Source of the DNA: Streptomyces avidinii
Lineage (GTDB): Bacteria > Actinomycetota > Actinomycetes > Streptomycetales > Streptomycetaceae
DNA length: 64,000 nt
Direction: 5' to 3'
Assembly (NCBI RefSeq): GCF_014650695.1
Contig: NZ_BMVL01000007.1
Coordinates: 447,410 to 511,409 of the forward strand
Under the pieces are notes generated by a model. It was not told the DNA's origin. It made no database searches and saw nothing but the letters and a program-made list of their open reading frames with translations. How positions within the stretch are numbered: position 1 is the stretch's first letter; each line of letters begins with the position of its first letter. The translations under genes and the position numbers were made by a program. Of the stretch, positions 57,065 through 64,000 are shown in pieces.

Positions 57065-58045
57065 TCAGAAGAACACGGACCGCCGCTGCACGAGCAGCTT
57101 GTAGAGCGTGTGCTGGATCTGCTCCCGCACCTGGTCCGTGAGGTTGAACATCAGCATCGGGTCCTCCGCCGCCTCCGCGGCATACCCGTCCGTCGGGATC
57201 GGCTCGCCGAACTGGATCGTCCACTTCGTCGGCAACGGCAGCGCCCCGAGCGGCCCCAGCCACGGGAACGTCGGCGTGATCGGGAAGTACGGGACCCCCA
57301 GCAGCCGCGCCAGCGTCTTCGCGTTGCCGACCATGGGGTAGATCTCCTCCGCCCCCACGATCGAGCACGGCACGATCGGCGTCCCCGCCCGCAGCGCCGT
57401 CGACACGAACCCGCCCCGCCCGAACCGCTGCAGCTTGTACCGGTCCCCGAACGGCTTCCCTATCCCCTTGAAGCCCTCCGGCATCACACCGACCAGCTCT
57501 CCGGCCTCCAGCAGCCGCTGCGCGTCCTCCGCGCACGCCAGGGTGTGCCCCGCCTTGCGGGCCAGCTCGTTGACCACGGGCAGCATGAACACCAGGTCCG
57601 CCGCCAGCAGTCGCAGGTGCCGCTCCGCCGGGTGGTGGTCGTGCACGGCGACCTGGAGCATCAGCCCGTCGAGCGGCAGCGTCCCGGAGTGGTTCGCCAC
57701 GATCAGCGCGCCGCCCTCCGCCGGGATGTTCTCGATGCCCTTGACCTCGACCCTGAAGTACTTGTCGTACAGCGGCCGCATCAGGGACATCAGGACCTGG
57801 TCCGTCAGTTCCTTGTCGTATCCGAAGTCGTCGACCTCGTAATCCCCGGTGACCCGCCGCCGCAGGAAGGCCAGCCCGCCGGCGATCCGCCGGTCCCAGC
57901 TGTCGCCCGGCGCCGCCGCCGGCGCCGGCTCGGGGCCCGCCGGCGGCTCCACCACCGGATCGGCAGCGGGCACCGCCCGCACCCGGCGGGGGATCCGCCG
58001 CCGCGGCCGGTCCTCGTCGAAGGGAATGACCTTGGCGTCCGCCAC
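57065..58045 (-). CDS. Lysophospholipid acyltransferase family protein
   Basis: 326 residues; GTG start that overlaps the upstream stop by one base (TAGTG). The acyltransferase block is ALIVANHSGTLPLDGLML (H-and-D motif of the mycobacterial/actinobacterial form, spacing longer than HX4D), the second block is VGVMPEGFKGIGKPF, and AGTPIVPCSIVGAEEIYP is the fourth. It should acylate glycerophospholipid precursors (1-acyl-sn-glycerol-3-phosphate) or related lipids at the membrane. The N-terminal 50 residues are disordered and basic (RPRRRIPRRVR). Paired with an epimerase gene in a translationally coupled unit. Confidence 0.9.
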   Translation of the reverse strand: MADAKVIPFDEDRPRRRIPRRVRAVPAADPVVEPPAGPEPAPAAAPGDSWDRRIAGGLAFLRRRVTGDYEVDDFGYDKELTDQVLMSLMRPLYDKYFRVEVKGIENIPAEGGALIVANHSGTLPLDGLMLQVAVHDHHPAERHLRLLAADLVFMLPVVNELARKAGHTLACAEDAQRLLEAGELVGVMPEGFKGIGKPFGDRYKLQRFGRGGFVSTALRAGTPIVPCSIVGAEEIYPMVGNAKTLARLLGVPYFPITPTFPWLGPLGALPLPTKWTIQFGEPIPTDGYAAEAAEDPMLMFNLTDQVREQIQHTLYKLLVQRRSVFF

Positions 58046-59130
58046 TATCGCTTCGCTCCTTCAGCCGCGTAGGCGTCGTCCTTGAGCCCGTCGAGCCCGT
58101 CTGCGTCCAGCATGGCCGCCACCCGGTCCACGGCCCGTCCGACCCGCTCCGGCGGCAGCAGACCGCTCCCCCGGCTCCGGGCGAAGTCCGCGAAGGTCTC
58201 CGCGGTCGTGTAGAGCGGTTCAAAGCCGAGGACCTCGCGCATCTGCGTGGTCTCCACGACCCGGCCGTGGGTGAGCAGCCTTATCTGCTCCGGCGAGAAA
58301 TCGGTGGCTCCGACCGCCCGCAGCGCGGATCCCACCCAGTTCAACGCGGGCAGCAGCAGCGGCAGCGTGGGCCGCCCGAGCCGCCGCGAGCACTGCGACA
58401 GCAGCAGCACGCCGTCGCCCGCGATGTTGAAGGTCCCGCTGTTCAACGTCCCGCGCCTCGGCTCCCGCGCCGCCAGCCGCAGCACTTCGAGGACGTCGTC
58501 CTCGTGCACGAACTGCAGCCGCGGGTCGTACCCCAGCACGGTCGGCATCACCGGGATCGAGAAGTACTCGGCGAGCGCCGAGTCCGCATAGGGCCCCAGG
58601 ATGTTCGCGAACCGCAGCACGCACACCGCGACGTCCGGCCGTCTGCGCGCGAAGCCCCGTACGTAGCCCTCGACCTCGGCGGCGTCCTTCGCGAACCCGC
58701 CCGCCGGCAGCGATTTCGGCTCCGTGGTCTCGGTGAAGACGGCGGGATCCCGGGAGGTGCCCCCGTACACACTGGTACTGGACTTCACCACGAGCCGTCG
58801 GACCGTCGGCGACTTCTGGCAGGCCCCGAGGAGCTGCATGGTCCCGATGACGTTCGTTTCCTTGACGGTGCTGTGCGCGCCGCCCGTGCCCGCGCTGCCT
58901 CCGGTGACCGCCAGATGGACCACCGTGTCCACGGCGTGCTCGGCCAGCACCCTGGCGATCGCCGACTGCCTGATGTCCGTACGGACGAACTCCGCCGATC
59001 CGAGCCGGTGCGGCGGTGTCACCGCGTCCACCGCGATCACCCGCTCGACGTCCGGGTCACGCTGGATCCGGCGCACGAAGCGGCCGCCCAACTGCCGGGC
59101 TGCCCCGGTGACGAGTACGACCTTCCCCAC
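58045..59130 (-). CDS. NAD-dependent epimerase/dehydratase
   Basis: 361 residues from GTG 59130 (gaggcgctgagctc upstream); a further upstream ATG at 59169 has no RBS and lies in the terminator region. SDR-extended fold: KVVLVTGAARQLGGRFVRRI, DTVVHLAVTGG, catalytic KSSTSVYGG with Tyr-x3-Lys partly modified (VYGGTSR rather than YxxxK), SILGPYA-like NILGPYA. The nucleotide-sugar epimerase group; substrate unknown, may modify cell-envelope sugars or be a lipid-linked enzyme since it is coupled with the acyltransferase. Because the catalytic tyrosine context is unusual, activity needs confirmation. Confidence 0.86.
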   Translation of the reverse strand: MGKVVLVTGAARQLGGRFVRRIQRDPDVERVIAVDAVTPPHRLGSAEFVRTDIRQSAIARVLAEHAVDTVVHLAVTGGSAGTGGAHSTVKETNVIGTMQLLGACQKSPTVRRLVVKSSTSVYGGTSRDPAVFTETTEPKSLPAGGFAKDAAEVEGYVRGFARRRPDVAVCVLRFANILGPYADSALAEYFSIPVMPTVLGYDPRLQFVHEDDVLEVLRLAAREPRRGTLNSGTFNIAGDGVLLLSQCSRRLGRPTLPLLLPALNWVGSALRAVGATDFSPEQIRLLTHGRVVETTQMREVLGFEPLYTTAETFADFARSRGSGLLPPERVGRAVDRVAAMLDADGLDGLKDDAYAAEGAKR

Positions 59131-59169
59131 GAGCTCAGCGCCTCCCTCGAAGAAGTCCCCCGGCTGCAC

Positions 59170-59204
59170 CGCAGCCCCTCCACCAGGATGGTGGAGGGGC
59201 TGCG
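59170..59204 (-). terminator. Terminator of bS22 gene
   Basis: 15-bp perfect arms CGCAGCCCCTCCACC and GGTGGAGGGGCTGCG with a 5-nt loop, 22 bp downstream of the bS22 stop. Confidence 0.85.
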
Positions 59205-59225
59205 GAGAACACGTACAGCTGCCGT

Positions 59226-59324
59226 TTACTTCTTGTTACGGCGCTGGACGCGGGTGCGCTTGAGCAGCTTGCGGTGCTTCTTCTTAGCCATCCGCTTGCG
59301 CCGCTTCTTGATAACAGAGCCCAC
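59226..59324 (-). CDS. 30S ribosomal protein bS22-type (AURKAIP1/COX24 domain)
   Basis: 32-residue, extremely basic protein, GTG start, TAA stop. KKRRKRMAKKKHRKLLKRT and ending VQRRNKK is the AURKAIP1/COX24 signature, the same as the small mycobacterial ribosomal subunit protein bS22. It would bind 16S rRNA near the decoding site/mRNA exit. The 31 other codons contain about 18 Lys/Arg. Too short for usual gene-finding cutoffs, but its conservation and own terminator make it a real gene. Confidence 0.92.
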   Translation of the reverse strand: MGSVIKKRRKRMAKKKHRKLLKRTRVQRRNKK

Positions 59325-59466
59325 GACTACCCTCGCTCACTTCTCTTCACTGGTGCGGGGCGTCTGGGCCCACACGACCTACGTCGGCCTAGCCTACCCG
59401 CCCGAGCTCTGAGCTTGTAATCCGAGCGCTTCCGCGTTGTAGCCAGGGGTTTCCCGAGCCTCAGTC

Positions 59467-59676
59467 TCAGGCCGACTCCACCCCCACATAGGACTCTCGG
59501 AGGTACTCGTGGACCGCGTTCTCGGGGACCCGGAAGGACCGGCCCACCCGGATTGCGGGCAGATGACCGTTGTGCACCAGCCGGTACACGGTCATCTTCG
59601 ACACTCGCATCACCGAGGCGACCTCCGCCACGGTCAGGAACTGAACCTCACTGAGAGGCCTCTCGCCAGCAGCCAT
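59467..59676 (-). CDS. BldC-like/excisionase-type MerR HTH protein
   Basis: 69 residues from ATG 59676. FLTVAEVASVMRVSKMTVYRLVHNGHLPAIRVGRSFRVPENAVHEYL is the complete MerR-like winged HTH of the excisionase/BldC (HTH_17) family. In Streptomyces this gene sits beside the bS22 gene; I recall a BldD-target gene of this type here but do not assign a symbol. It probably acts as a DNA-binding developmental regulator, binding as asymmetric head-to-tail multimers like BldC. Confidence 0.9.
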   Translation of the reverse strand: MAAGERPLSEVQFLTVAEVASVMRVSKMTVYRLVHNGHLPAIRVGRSFRVPENAVHEYLRESYVGVESA

Positions 59677-59790
59677 GACACACCTTGACCTTCCGCGCAT
59701 GACGGGCACCGGCTTCCCCTCCGGTTACTCCTCGTCGTCGCACGCTCACTCCCCAGAGTAGGGGCGCGTGATACGAGTGGGGAAGAGGAG

Positions 59791-60621
59791 CTACGGCCAC
59801 TCCTGCCGCCCCGTCAGACTTGCGCGGCCGAGCACATAGCGCGTAAGCGGTCGGTAGTAGTCCGCTCGCACCGCGTCATCAAGTGGAACGGCCACCGAGA
59901 CCCGCCCCTCGGCCTCCCCGACGAACAGCGCCGGATCATCCGTGTCAGCCAGCCCGATCGCCTCCACACCCAGCTGACCTGCACCGCAGACCCACCCGTG
60001 GTCCCCCACCACCAGCTCCGGCAACGGCCCGCCGGCCTCCGCGAGGGCCCCCAGCGCCATCCGAACCGGCAGCGGCGAATGGGTGTGCACGCCGGTCGCA
60101 CTCCCCGGCACCCGCACGCCGGGTTCCCGCACCAATGCGACCCCCCGTACGTATTCGATGCTGTGCGTGCGTACGCCGAACCGGGTCGCCATGTCGACAC
60201 GCACCCCCTGCGCCGGAGTGAGGACAACACATCCCGCCGCCGACATCGCCTCGGCCAAACCGGCGTAGAAGCCCAGGAGCCGATGCGGATGCCCCGTCCC
60301 GAACAGCACGGGCGACCGCGCCCGCGCCGCCTCGCACAGCCGCCCCGCGAAGGCCTCCAGCGCGGCCACCGTGCGCTCCGGGTCGATCACGTCCGGCCCG
60401 CTGACATGCGCCGGATCCGCCGAGACCCCGCACTTGTCCGCCATCAGCCTCAGCAGATCACCCTCGCCCCAGCCCCACTCCGGATCCAGCCCCAGCATCA
60501 CCCGCGGATCCCGCGCAGCGAACAGCCGGTAACTGCGCAGGCTCTCCTCCCGGGAGGTCGCGACGGGCCCGGCCAACCGGGCGGCCAGCAGATGCGCACG
60601 CAACGCGCCGGTGCTCAACAC
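59791..60621 (-). CDS. Phosphatase-annotated family protein
   Basis: 276 residues if it starts at GTG 60621 (VLSTGALRAHLLAARLAG). A longer version from GTG 60678 is possible; the RBS-like ggagg sits directly before 60621. The family core: LLAARLAGPVATSREESLRSYRLFAARDP, then LGLDPEWGWGEGDLL, PVLFGTGHPHRLLGFY and VVGDHGWVCGAGQLGVEAIGLADTDDPALF. It is usually described as a phosphatase in Streptomyces genomes, without experimental proof that I know. The motifs do not match HAD or metallophosphatase superfamilies by eye. Confidence 0.75.
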   Translation of the reverse strand: MLSTGALRAHLLAARLAGPVATSREESLRSYRLFAARDPRVMLGLDPEWGWGEGDLLRLMADKCGVSADPAHVSGPDVIDPERTVAALEAFAGRLCEAARARSPVLFGTGHPHRLLGFYAGLAEAMSAAGCVVLTPAQGVRVDMATRFGVRTHSIEYVRGVALVREPGVRVPGSATGVHTHSPLPVRMALGALAEAGGPLPELVVGDHGWVCGAGQLGVEAIGLADTDDPALFVGEAEGRVSVAVPLDDAVRADYYRPLTRYVLGRASLTGRQEWP

Positions 60622-60738
60622 CCTCCGATGCTGCCCCAACACATCTGGCGGGTCATCAATTCCGGCGAACAGCCCCACAGTTGGCGTAACGATGCATCAG
60701 AGCCGCCCGATCGGCAGTCCGCACGGCCGGCCGCGCGG

Positions 60739-61917
60739 TCAGGTCAGCATCCCGCGCAACGGGAAGACCGCCCGACGGGTCGCCAGGACGGCCTGATCCG
60801 TCCGGTCCGCCGGGTCGTAGCCCGCCTCCCACTCCGACCACGCCGGGGTCCGCCCGTCCGTCATCCTTGCCGGCGCCAACTGCCGGGTCCGCGCGTACAC
60901 CTCGTCCCGCCACGAGGCCGGCACCGCCGCCTGCGGATCCACCGGCCGGTGCGCGGCGATCCCCACCAGGTGCGTCCACGACCGCGGCACGACATCCACC
61001 ACCGCGTACCCGCCGCCGCCCAGCGCCAGCCACCGCCCGTCCGCGTACTCGTGCGCGAGCCGGTGACAGGACTCCTGGACGGCCCGCTGGGCGTCCAGCG
61101 ACACCGCCAGGTGCGCGAGCGGGTCCTCGAAGTGCGTATCGGCCCCGTGCTGGGTCACCAGCACCTGCGGCCGGAAGTCCGCCAGCAGCTCCGGCACCAC
61201 CGCGTGGAAGGCCCTCAGCCACCCCTCGTCCCCGGTGCCGGCGGGCAGCGCGATGTTCACCGCCGACCCCTCCGCACCCGGGCCACCGGTCTCCTCCGGC
61301 CAGCCCGTCTGCGGGAACAGCGTCCGCGGATGCTCGTGCATCGAGACGGTCAGCACCCGCGGATCGTCCCAGAAGGCCGCCTGCACCCCGTCCCCGTGGT
61401 GGACGTCCACATCCACGTACGCGACCCGCTCGGCCCCCAGCTCCAGCAGCCGCGCCACCGCCAGCGACGCGTCGTTGTACACGCAGAAGCCGGCCGCCCC
61501 GCCCGGCATCGCGTGGTGCAGCCCGCCGGCGAAGTTCACCGCGTGCTCGGCCTCACCGCTCCACAGCGCCTCCGCGCCCGCCACGGACTGCCCGGCGATC
61601 AGCGCGGACGCCTCGTGCATCCCGTGGAAGGCCGGGTCGTCCATGGTCCCCAGCCCGTACGAACCGTCCGCGACCCCCGGGTCCTGCGACACCTCGCGCA
61701 CCGCGGCGACGTAGTCCTCCCGGTGCACCAGCCGCAGCGTCGAGTCCCCGGCCACCGGGGCCGCCCGCACCTCCATGGCCCGGTCCAGCCCGAAGGCGCG
61801 CACCAGGCCCATGGTCAGCGCCAGGCGCACCGGGTCCATCGGATGGCTCGGTCCGAAGTCATACCTCGTTACCGCCTCGTCCCACATCAACAGCCCGGTC
61901 ACCGGCTCGCCGCTCAT
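60739..61917 (-). CDS. AcuC-type acetoin utilisation/histone-deacetylase family protein
   Basis: 392 residues from ATG 61917, with an alternative GTG 61926. HDAC/AcuC superfamily: HPMDPVRLALTMGLVRAFGL, GGLHHAMPGGAAGFCVYNDASLAV with the two active-site histidines, YVDVDVHHGDGVQAAF with metal Asp and His, and LVTQHGADTHFEDPLAHL with the third metal Asp. It is a Zn2+-dependent deacetylase of acetylated proteins or small molecules; in Bacillus AcuC deacetylates acetyl-CoA synthetase. It overlaps the upstream MFS gene by 59 bp in another frame. Confidence 0.9.
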   Translation of the reverse strand: MSGEPVTGLLMWDEAVTRYDFGPSHPMDPVRLALTMGLVRAFGLDRAMEVRAAPVAGDSTLRLVHREDYVAAVREVSQDPGVADGSYGLGTMDDPAFHGMHEASALIAGQSVAGAEALWSGEAEHAVNFAGGLHHAMPGGAAGFCVYNDASLAVARLLELGAERVAYVDVDVHHGDGVQAAFWDDPRVLTVSMHEHPRTLFPQTGWPEETGGPGAEGSAVNIALPAGTGDEGWLRAFHAVVPELLADFRPQVLVTQHGADTHFEDPLAHLAVSLDAQRAVQESCHRLAHEYADGRWLALGGGGYAVVDVVPRSWTHLVGIAAHRPVDPQAAVPASWRDEVYARTRQLAPARMTDGRTPAWSEWEAGYDPADRTDQAVLATRRAVFPLRGMLT

Positions 61918-63106
61918 GCCGGACACCGTATCGGGCGGGCTCCCAGCCGAACGAGCGGGCTTGGAACAAGGTCACCAGGACCAGCGCCATCGGCACCAGC
62001 ATCGCCCCCCGGTAGCTCCAGGCGTCACCGACCGCCCCGACGAGCGGGGACCCGATCAGGAAACCGACGTAGTTGAAGATGTTGAGCCGCGCGACGGCCG
62101 TGTCGGACGCCCCCGGGAAGAGCCGCCCCGCGGCGGCGAAGGTCTGCGGCACGATCACGCACAGGCCGATCCCCAGCAGAGTGAAGCCGAGCATCCCCAC
62201 CCACGCCCCCGGCGCCGCCGCCACCACCGCGAACCCGGCGGCCGCCACCAGCGTCCCGGCCCGCACCACGGCCGCCGCCCCGAAGCGCCGCACGCCCAGG
62301 TCCCCGACGGCCCGCCCCACGAGGGTGGTCACCATGTAGACGTTGTAGGGGACGGTCGCCGTCTGCTCCGAGCTCCCGAGCACGTCCTGGAGGTACTTGG
62401 CACTCCAGTTCGCCACCGTGGAGTCCCCGATGTACGCGCACGCCATCACCAGGCAGAGCGGCAGGAGCAGCTTGAACCCACCGGCCCCCAGCCCCTTCTC
62501 ACCCTCCTCGCCCGCCTCTCCCGGTCCCGCCCCGGCCGGCCCCGTCCCGTCGACGTAGCGCCGGCTCCCCAGCAGCGCCAGCGGCAACAGCACGACCACG
62601 GCCGGCAGATAGCTGACGAACAGGTTCAGCTCCCAGTGCGCCCCCGCCCACGCGGCCGACGCGCCCAGGATCCCGCCGAGGCTGTAGGCGGCGTGGAAGC
62701 CGAGCATGATGCTCCGCCCGTACGCCCGCTGCAGGCTGACTCCGAGCATGTTCATCGAGGCGTCCAGGGCCCCCACCGACAGCCCGAAGGCTCCCAGGGC
62801 CACCGCCACGTGCCACATCCGGTCGCCGGCGCCGACGCCCAGCAGCGACAGCAGCACCAGCGGCTGTGCCCACCGCAGTACGACGCTGGGCGCGACCCGC
62901 TTCACCAGGTGCTCGGTGGCCACGCTCGACGCCCCCGCGAGGACCGGCACGGCCGCGAGGAAGGCCGGCAGCAGGGCGTCGGATATCCCGTACCGGTCCT
63001 GGATGGCCGGGATCCGCGTCACGAGCAGCGCGAAGGTGACGCCTTGCACGAAGAAACTGAACCCCAGAGCGCCTCGGCCGTGCCGCAGCCGCACATCATC
63101 CGTCAT
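61859..63106 (-). CDS. MFS transporter
   Basis: 415 residues, ATG. Twelve membrane helices, beginning LGFSFFVQGVTFALLVTRIP with the basic-loop pattern RLRHGRGALG before, and MNMLGVSLQRAYGRSIMLGFHAAYSLGG, IVPQTFAAAGRLFPGASDTAVARLNIFNYVGFLIG near the second half. It resembles sugar/antibiotic-type drug-resistance MFS (FPG group-like). The C-terminal tail GRGGNEV overlaps the AcuC gene in a different frame. Possibly one operon with AcuC. Substrate unknown. Confidence 0.88.
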   Translation of the reverse strand: MTDDVRLRHGRGALGFSFFVQGVTFALLVTRIPAIQDRYGISDALLPAFLAAVPVLAGASSVATEHLVKRVAPSVVLRWAQPLVLLSLLGVGAGDRMWHVAVALGAFGLSVGALDASMNMLGVSLQRAYGRSIMLGFHAAYSLGGILGASAAWAGAHWELNLFVSYLPAVVVLLPLALLGSRRYVDGTGPAGAGPGEAGEEGEKGLGAGGFKLLLPLCLVMACAYIGDSTVANWSAKYLQDVLGSSEQTATVPYNVYMVTTLVGRAVGDLGVRRFGAAAVVRAGTLVAAAGFAVVAAAPGAWVGMLGFTLLGIGLCVIVPQTFAAAGRLFPGASDTAVARLNIFNYVGFLIGSPLVGAVGDAWSYRGAMLVPMALVLVTLFQARSFGWEPARYGVRHERRAGDRAVDVGRGGNEV

Positions 63107-63149
63107 GGCGGGTCAGCGTAGGGCCACGGGCTACCCGTGGGTAGAGAGA

Positions 63150-63815
63150 TCACATACCCAGTCCGGCCTCCAGTCCGAGCAGCCCGGTGAGCTGCTTCAT
63201 GTCACCGAAGTGCCCGGTGGCCCCGGGGAGCTGGTCGGCGGGCAGCATCGCCGTGAACGCGTACACGTCCATGCCCGCGGCGACTGCGGACCGGACGCCG
63301 AGTGGACTGTCCTCGATGACCACGCAACGGGCCGGCTCCACGCCCATCTGCCGCGCCGCGTGCACGTACAGATCGGGAGCCGGCTTCCCCTGGCCGACGT
63401 CCTGCGCGCTGAAGATCCACTCCTCCTCGAACCACCCGTCGAGCCCGGCCACCCGATGCCCCGCCCGGATCCGCTCGTGACTCCCGGAGGACACGAGGCA
63501 GTAGCCGACGCCCTGAGCGGTCAGCGCCCCCAGTAGCTCCTCCACGCCGGGGACGGGCTTCAGCTCCTGCTCGAACGCGGCGACGGTCCGCGCGTGCAGC
63601 GTCTCGTCGAAGTCGGCCGGCAGCTGCTGCCCGGTCCGCTCCACGACGAGGTCGTGCACCCGGTGCACGGCGGACCCCATGTAGTCGCGGACCGACTCCT
63701 CGTAGGTGGTCGGGTGCCCCAGCTCGGTCAGGTACCCGGCGAGGATGCTGTTGGCGAGCGGCTCGCTGTCCACCAGCACGCCGTCGTTGTCGAAGATGAC
63801 GAGGTCGTAGCCCAT
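63150..63815 (-). CDS. HAD family phosphatase (beta-phosphoglucomutase-like)
   Basis: 221 residues, ATG. HAD motif I DNDGVLVDSEP (D9 nucleophile, D11 acid), motif II LVSSGSHERIRAG, lysine loop GKPAPDLYVHAARQMGV, and motif IV VIEDSPLGVRSAVAAGM. The C1 cap is helical. It belongs to the subgroup of small-sugar-phosphate phosphatases (YniC/GPP-like), so it should hydrolyse hexose or 2-deoxy-sugar phosphates. Its own promoter lies in the 185-bp stretch to the right. Confidence 0.9.
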   Translation of the reverse strand: MGYDLVIFDNDGVLVDSEPLANSILAGYLTELGHPTTYEESVRDYMGSAVHRVHDLVVERTGQQLPADFDETLHARTVAAFEQELKPVPGVEELLGALTAQGVGYCLVSSGSHERIRAGHRVAGLDGWFEEEWIFSAQDVGQGKPAPDLYVHAARQMGVEPARCVVIEDSPLGVRSAVAAGMDVYAFTAMLPADQLPGATGHFGDMKQLTGLLGLEAGLGM

Positions 63816-63965
63816 ACCCCCACAGTACGAACTAAACGGACGCAGAGCCCGTCTCGCCGGGCCGCCGACGACGCATCAGCGGACTGCTGCGGCCATTCGG
63901 ACGACAGAGCGACCGCCGGCCCGATCGGGCCGCGTCAACGCGAGCCGGCCCGTAAACGCAGAAAA

Positions 63966-64000
63966 GCCCCGCACCGAACCCATAAGGGCTGGTGCGGGGC
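63966..64000 (-). terminator. Terminator for a minus-strand gene right of window
   Basis: 10-bp stem GCCCCGCACC and GGTGCGGGGC; read on the minus strand the hairpin is followed by TTTTC, the pattern of an intrinsic terminator for a gene entering from the right. Confidence 0.75.

Overview
The window is one contiguous piece of high-GC chromosome that I assign to the genus Streptomyces (species not determined). Evidence for this: very high GC at third codon positions, frequent GTG starts, and a set of signature genes. These include a whiJ-type trio (ATPase, Scr1/DUF5753 regulator, DUF397), the rex-hemA-hemC-hemD operon with a Rex operator, the developmental sigma factor gene bldN with its anti-sigma gene rsbN, a 32-residue bS22-type ribosomal protein, a DasR-type dre palindrome, and a cytoplasmic-type contractile injection system (CIS) locus. 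I found no tRNA, rRNA, CRISPR array, prophage integrase or intact insertion sequence.

Layout. 1-12.0 kb: the distal part of a CIS (phage-tail-like) operon, all on the + strand. It encodes a tube protein (cut by the window edge), chaperone-like small proteins, a large Pro/Ala repeat protein, a second tube protein, LysM hub, VgrG-like spike, PAAR tip, gp25-like and gpJ-like baseplate wedge proteins, tail protein I and a zinc-ribbon/transmembrane protein that resembles the CIS membrane anchor CisA. Most junctions are 1-4 bp stop/start overlaps. 12.0-17.0 kb: single metabolic genes (GNAT, oxidoreductase/HxlR pair, Mut7-C protein, secreted protein, SDR) and a polysaccharide deacetylase preceded by a dre site. 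17.1-25.5 kb: two cell-envelope glycosyltransferases, a collagen-like exported protein, an RtcB RNA ligase, two DUF3558 lipoproteins and a DUF2637 membrane protein. 25.5-29.2 kb: class I lysS and argS. 29.2-44.0 kb: an accessory-looking stretch with a vapBC module bracketed by about 51-bp direct repeats, a DUF6247 protein, a glyoxalase-like protein, a frameshifted DUF3995 gene, an NB-ARC/TPR (NLR-like) gene coupled to a small membrane protein that shares a short repeated motif with it, the whiJ-type trio, two paralogous drug-type ABC exporters with their regulators, and a tandem pair of unknown paralogs. 44.3-52.8 kb: haem synthesis (hemB; rex-hemA-hemC-hemD) interrupted by a saccharopine-dehydrogenase-like gene and a GlxA-type regulator. 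53.0-64.0 kb: a conserved developmental region with a glutaredoxin-like protein, HAD phosphatase, bldN, rsbN, acyltransferase, epimerase, bS22, a BldC-like HTH protein, a phosphatase, an AcuC-type deacetylase, an MFS transporter and a HAD phosphatase.

How the parts work together. Rex senses NADH/NAD+ and probably represses the rex-hem operon from the operator at 52807-52824, tying haem supply to respiration. BldN is expected to be held by the membrane anti-sigma factor RsbN until aerial growth. The CIS genes encode an injection particle whose membrane docking may depend on the terminal zinc-ribbon/TM gene. The most interesting candidate for an undescribed system is the two-gene unit at 31942-34751. 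There, a two-helix membrane protein carries two copies of a motif (core ARITQ) in its C-terminal tail, and the adjacent NLR-like STAND protein carries one copy at its N-terminus. This is the arrangement expected of an NLR that triggers a membrane effector through motif templating.
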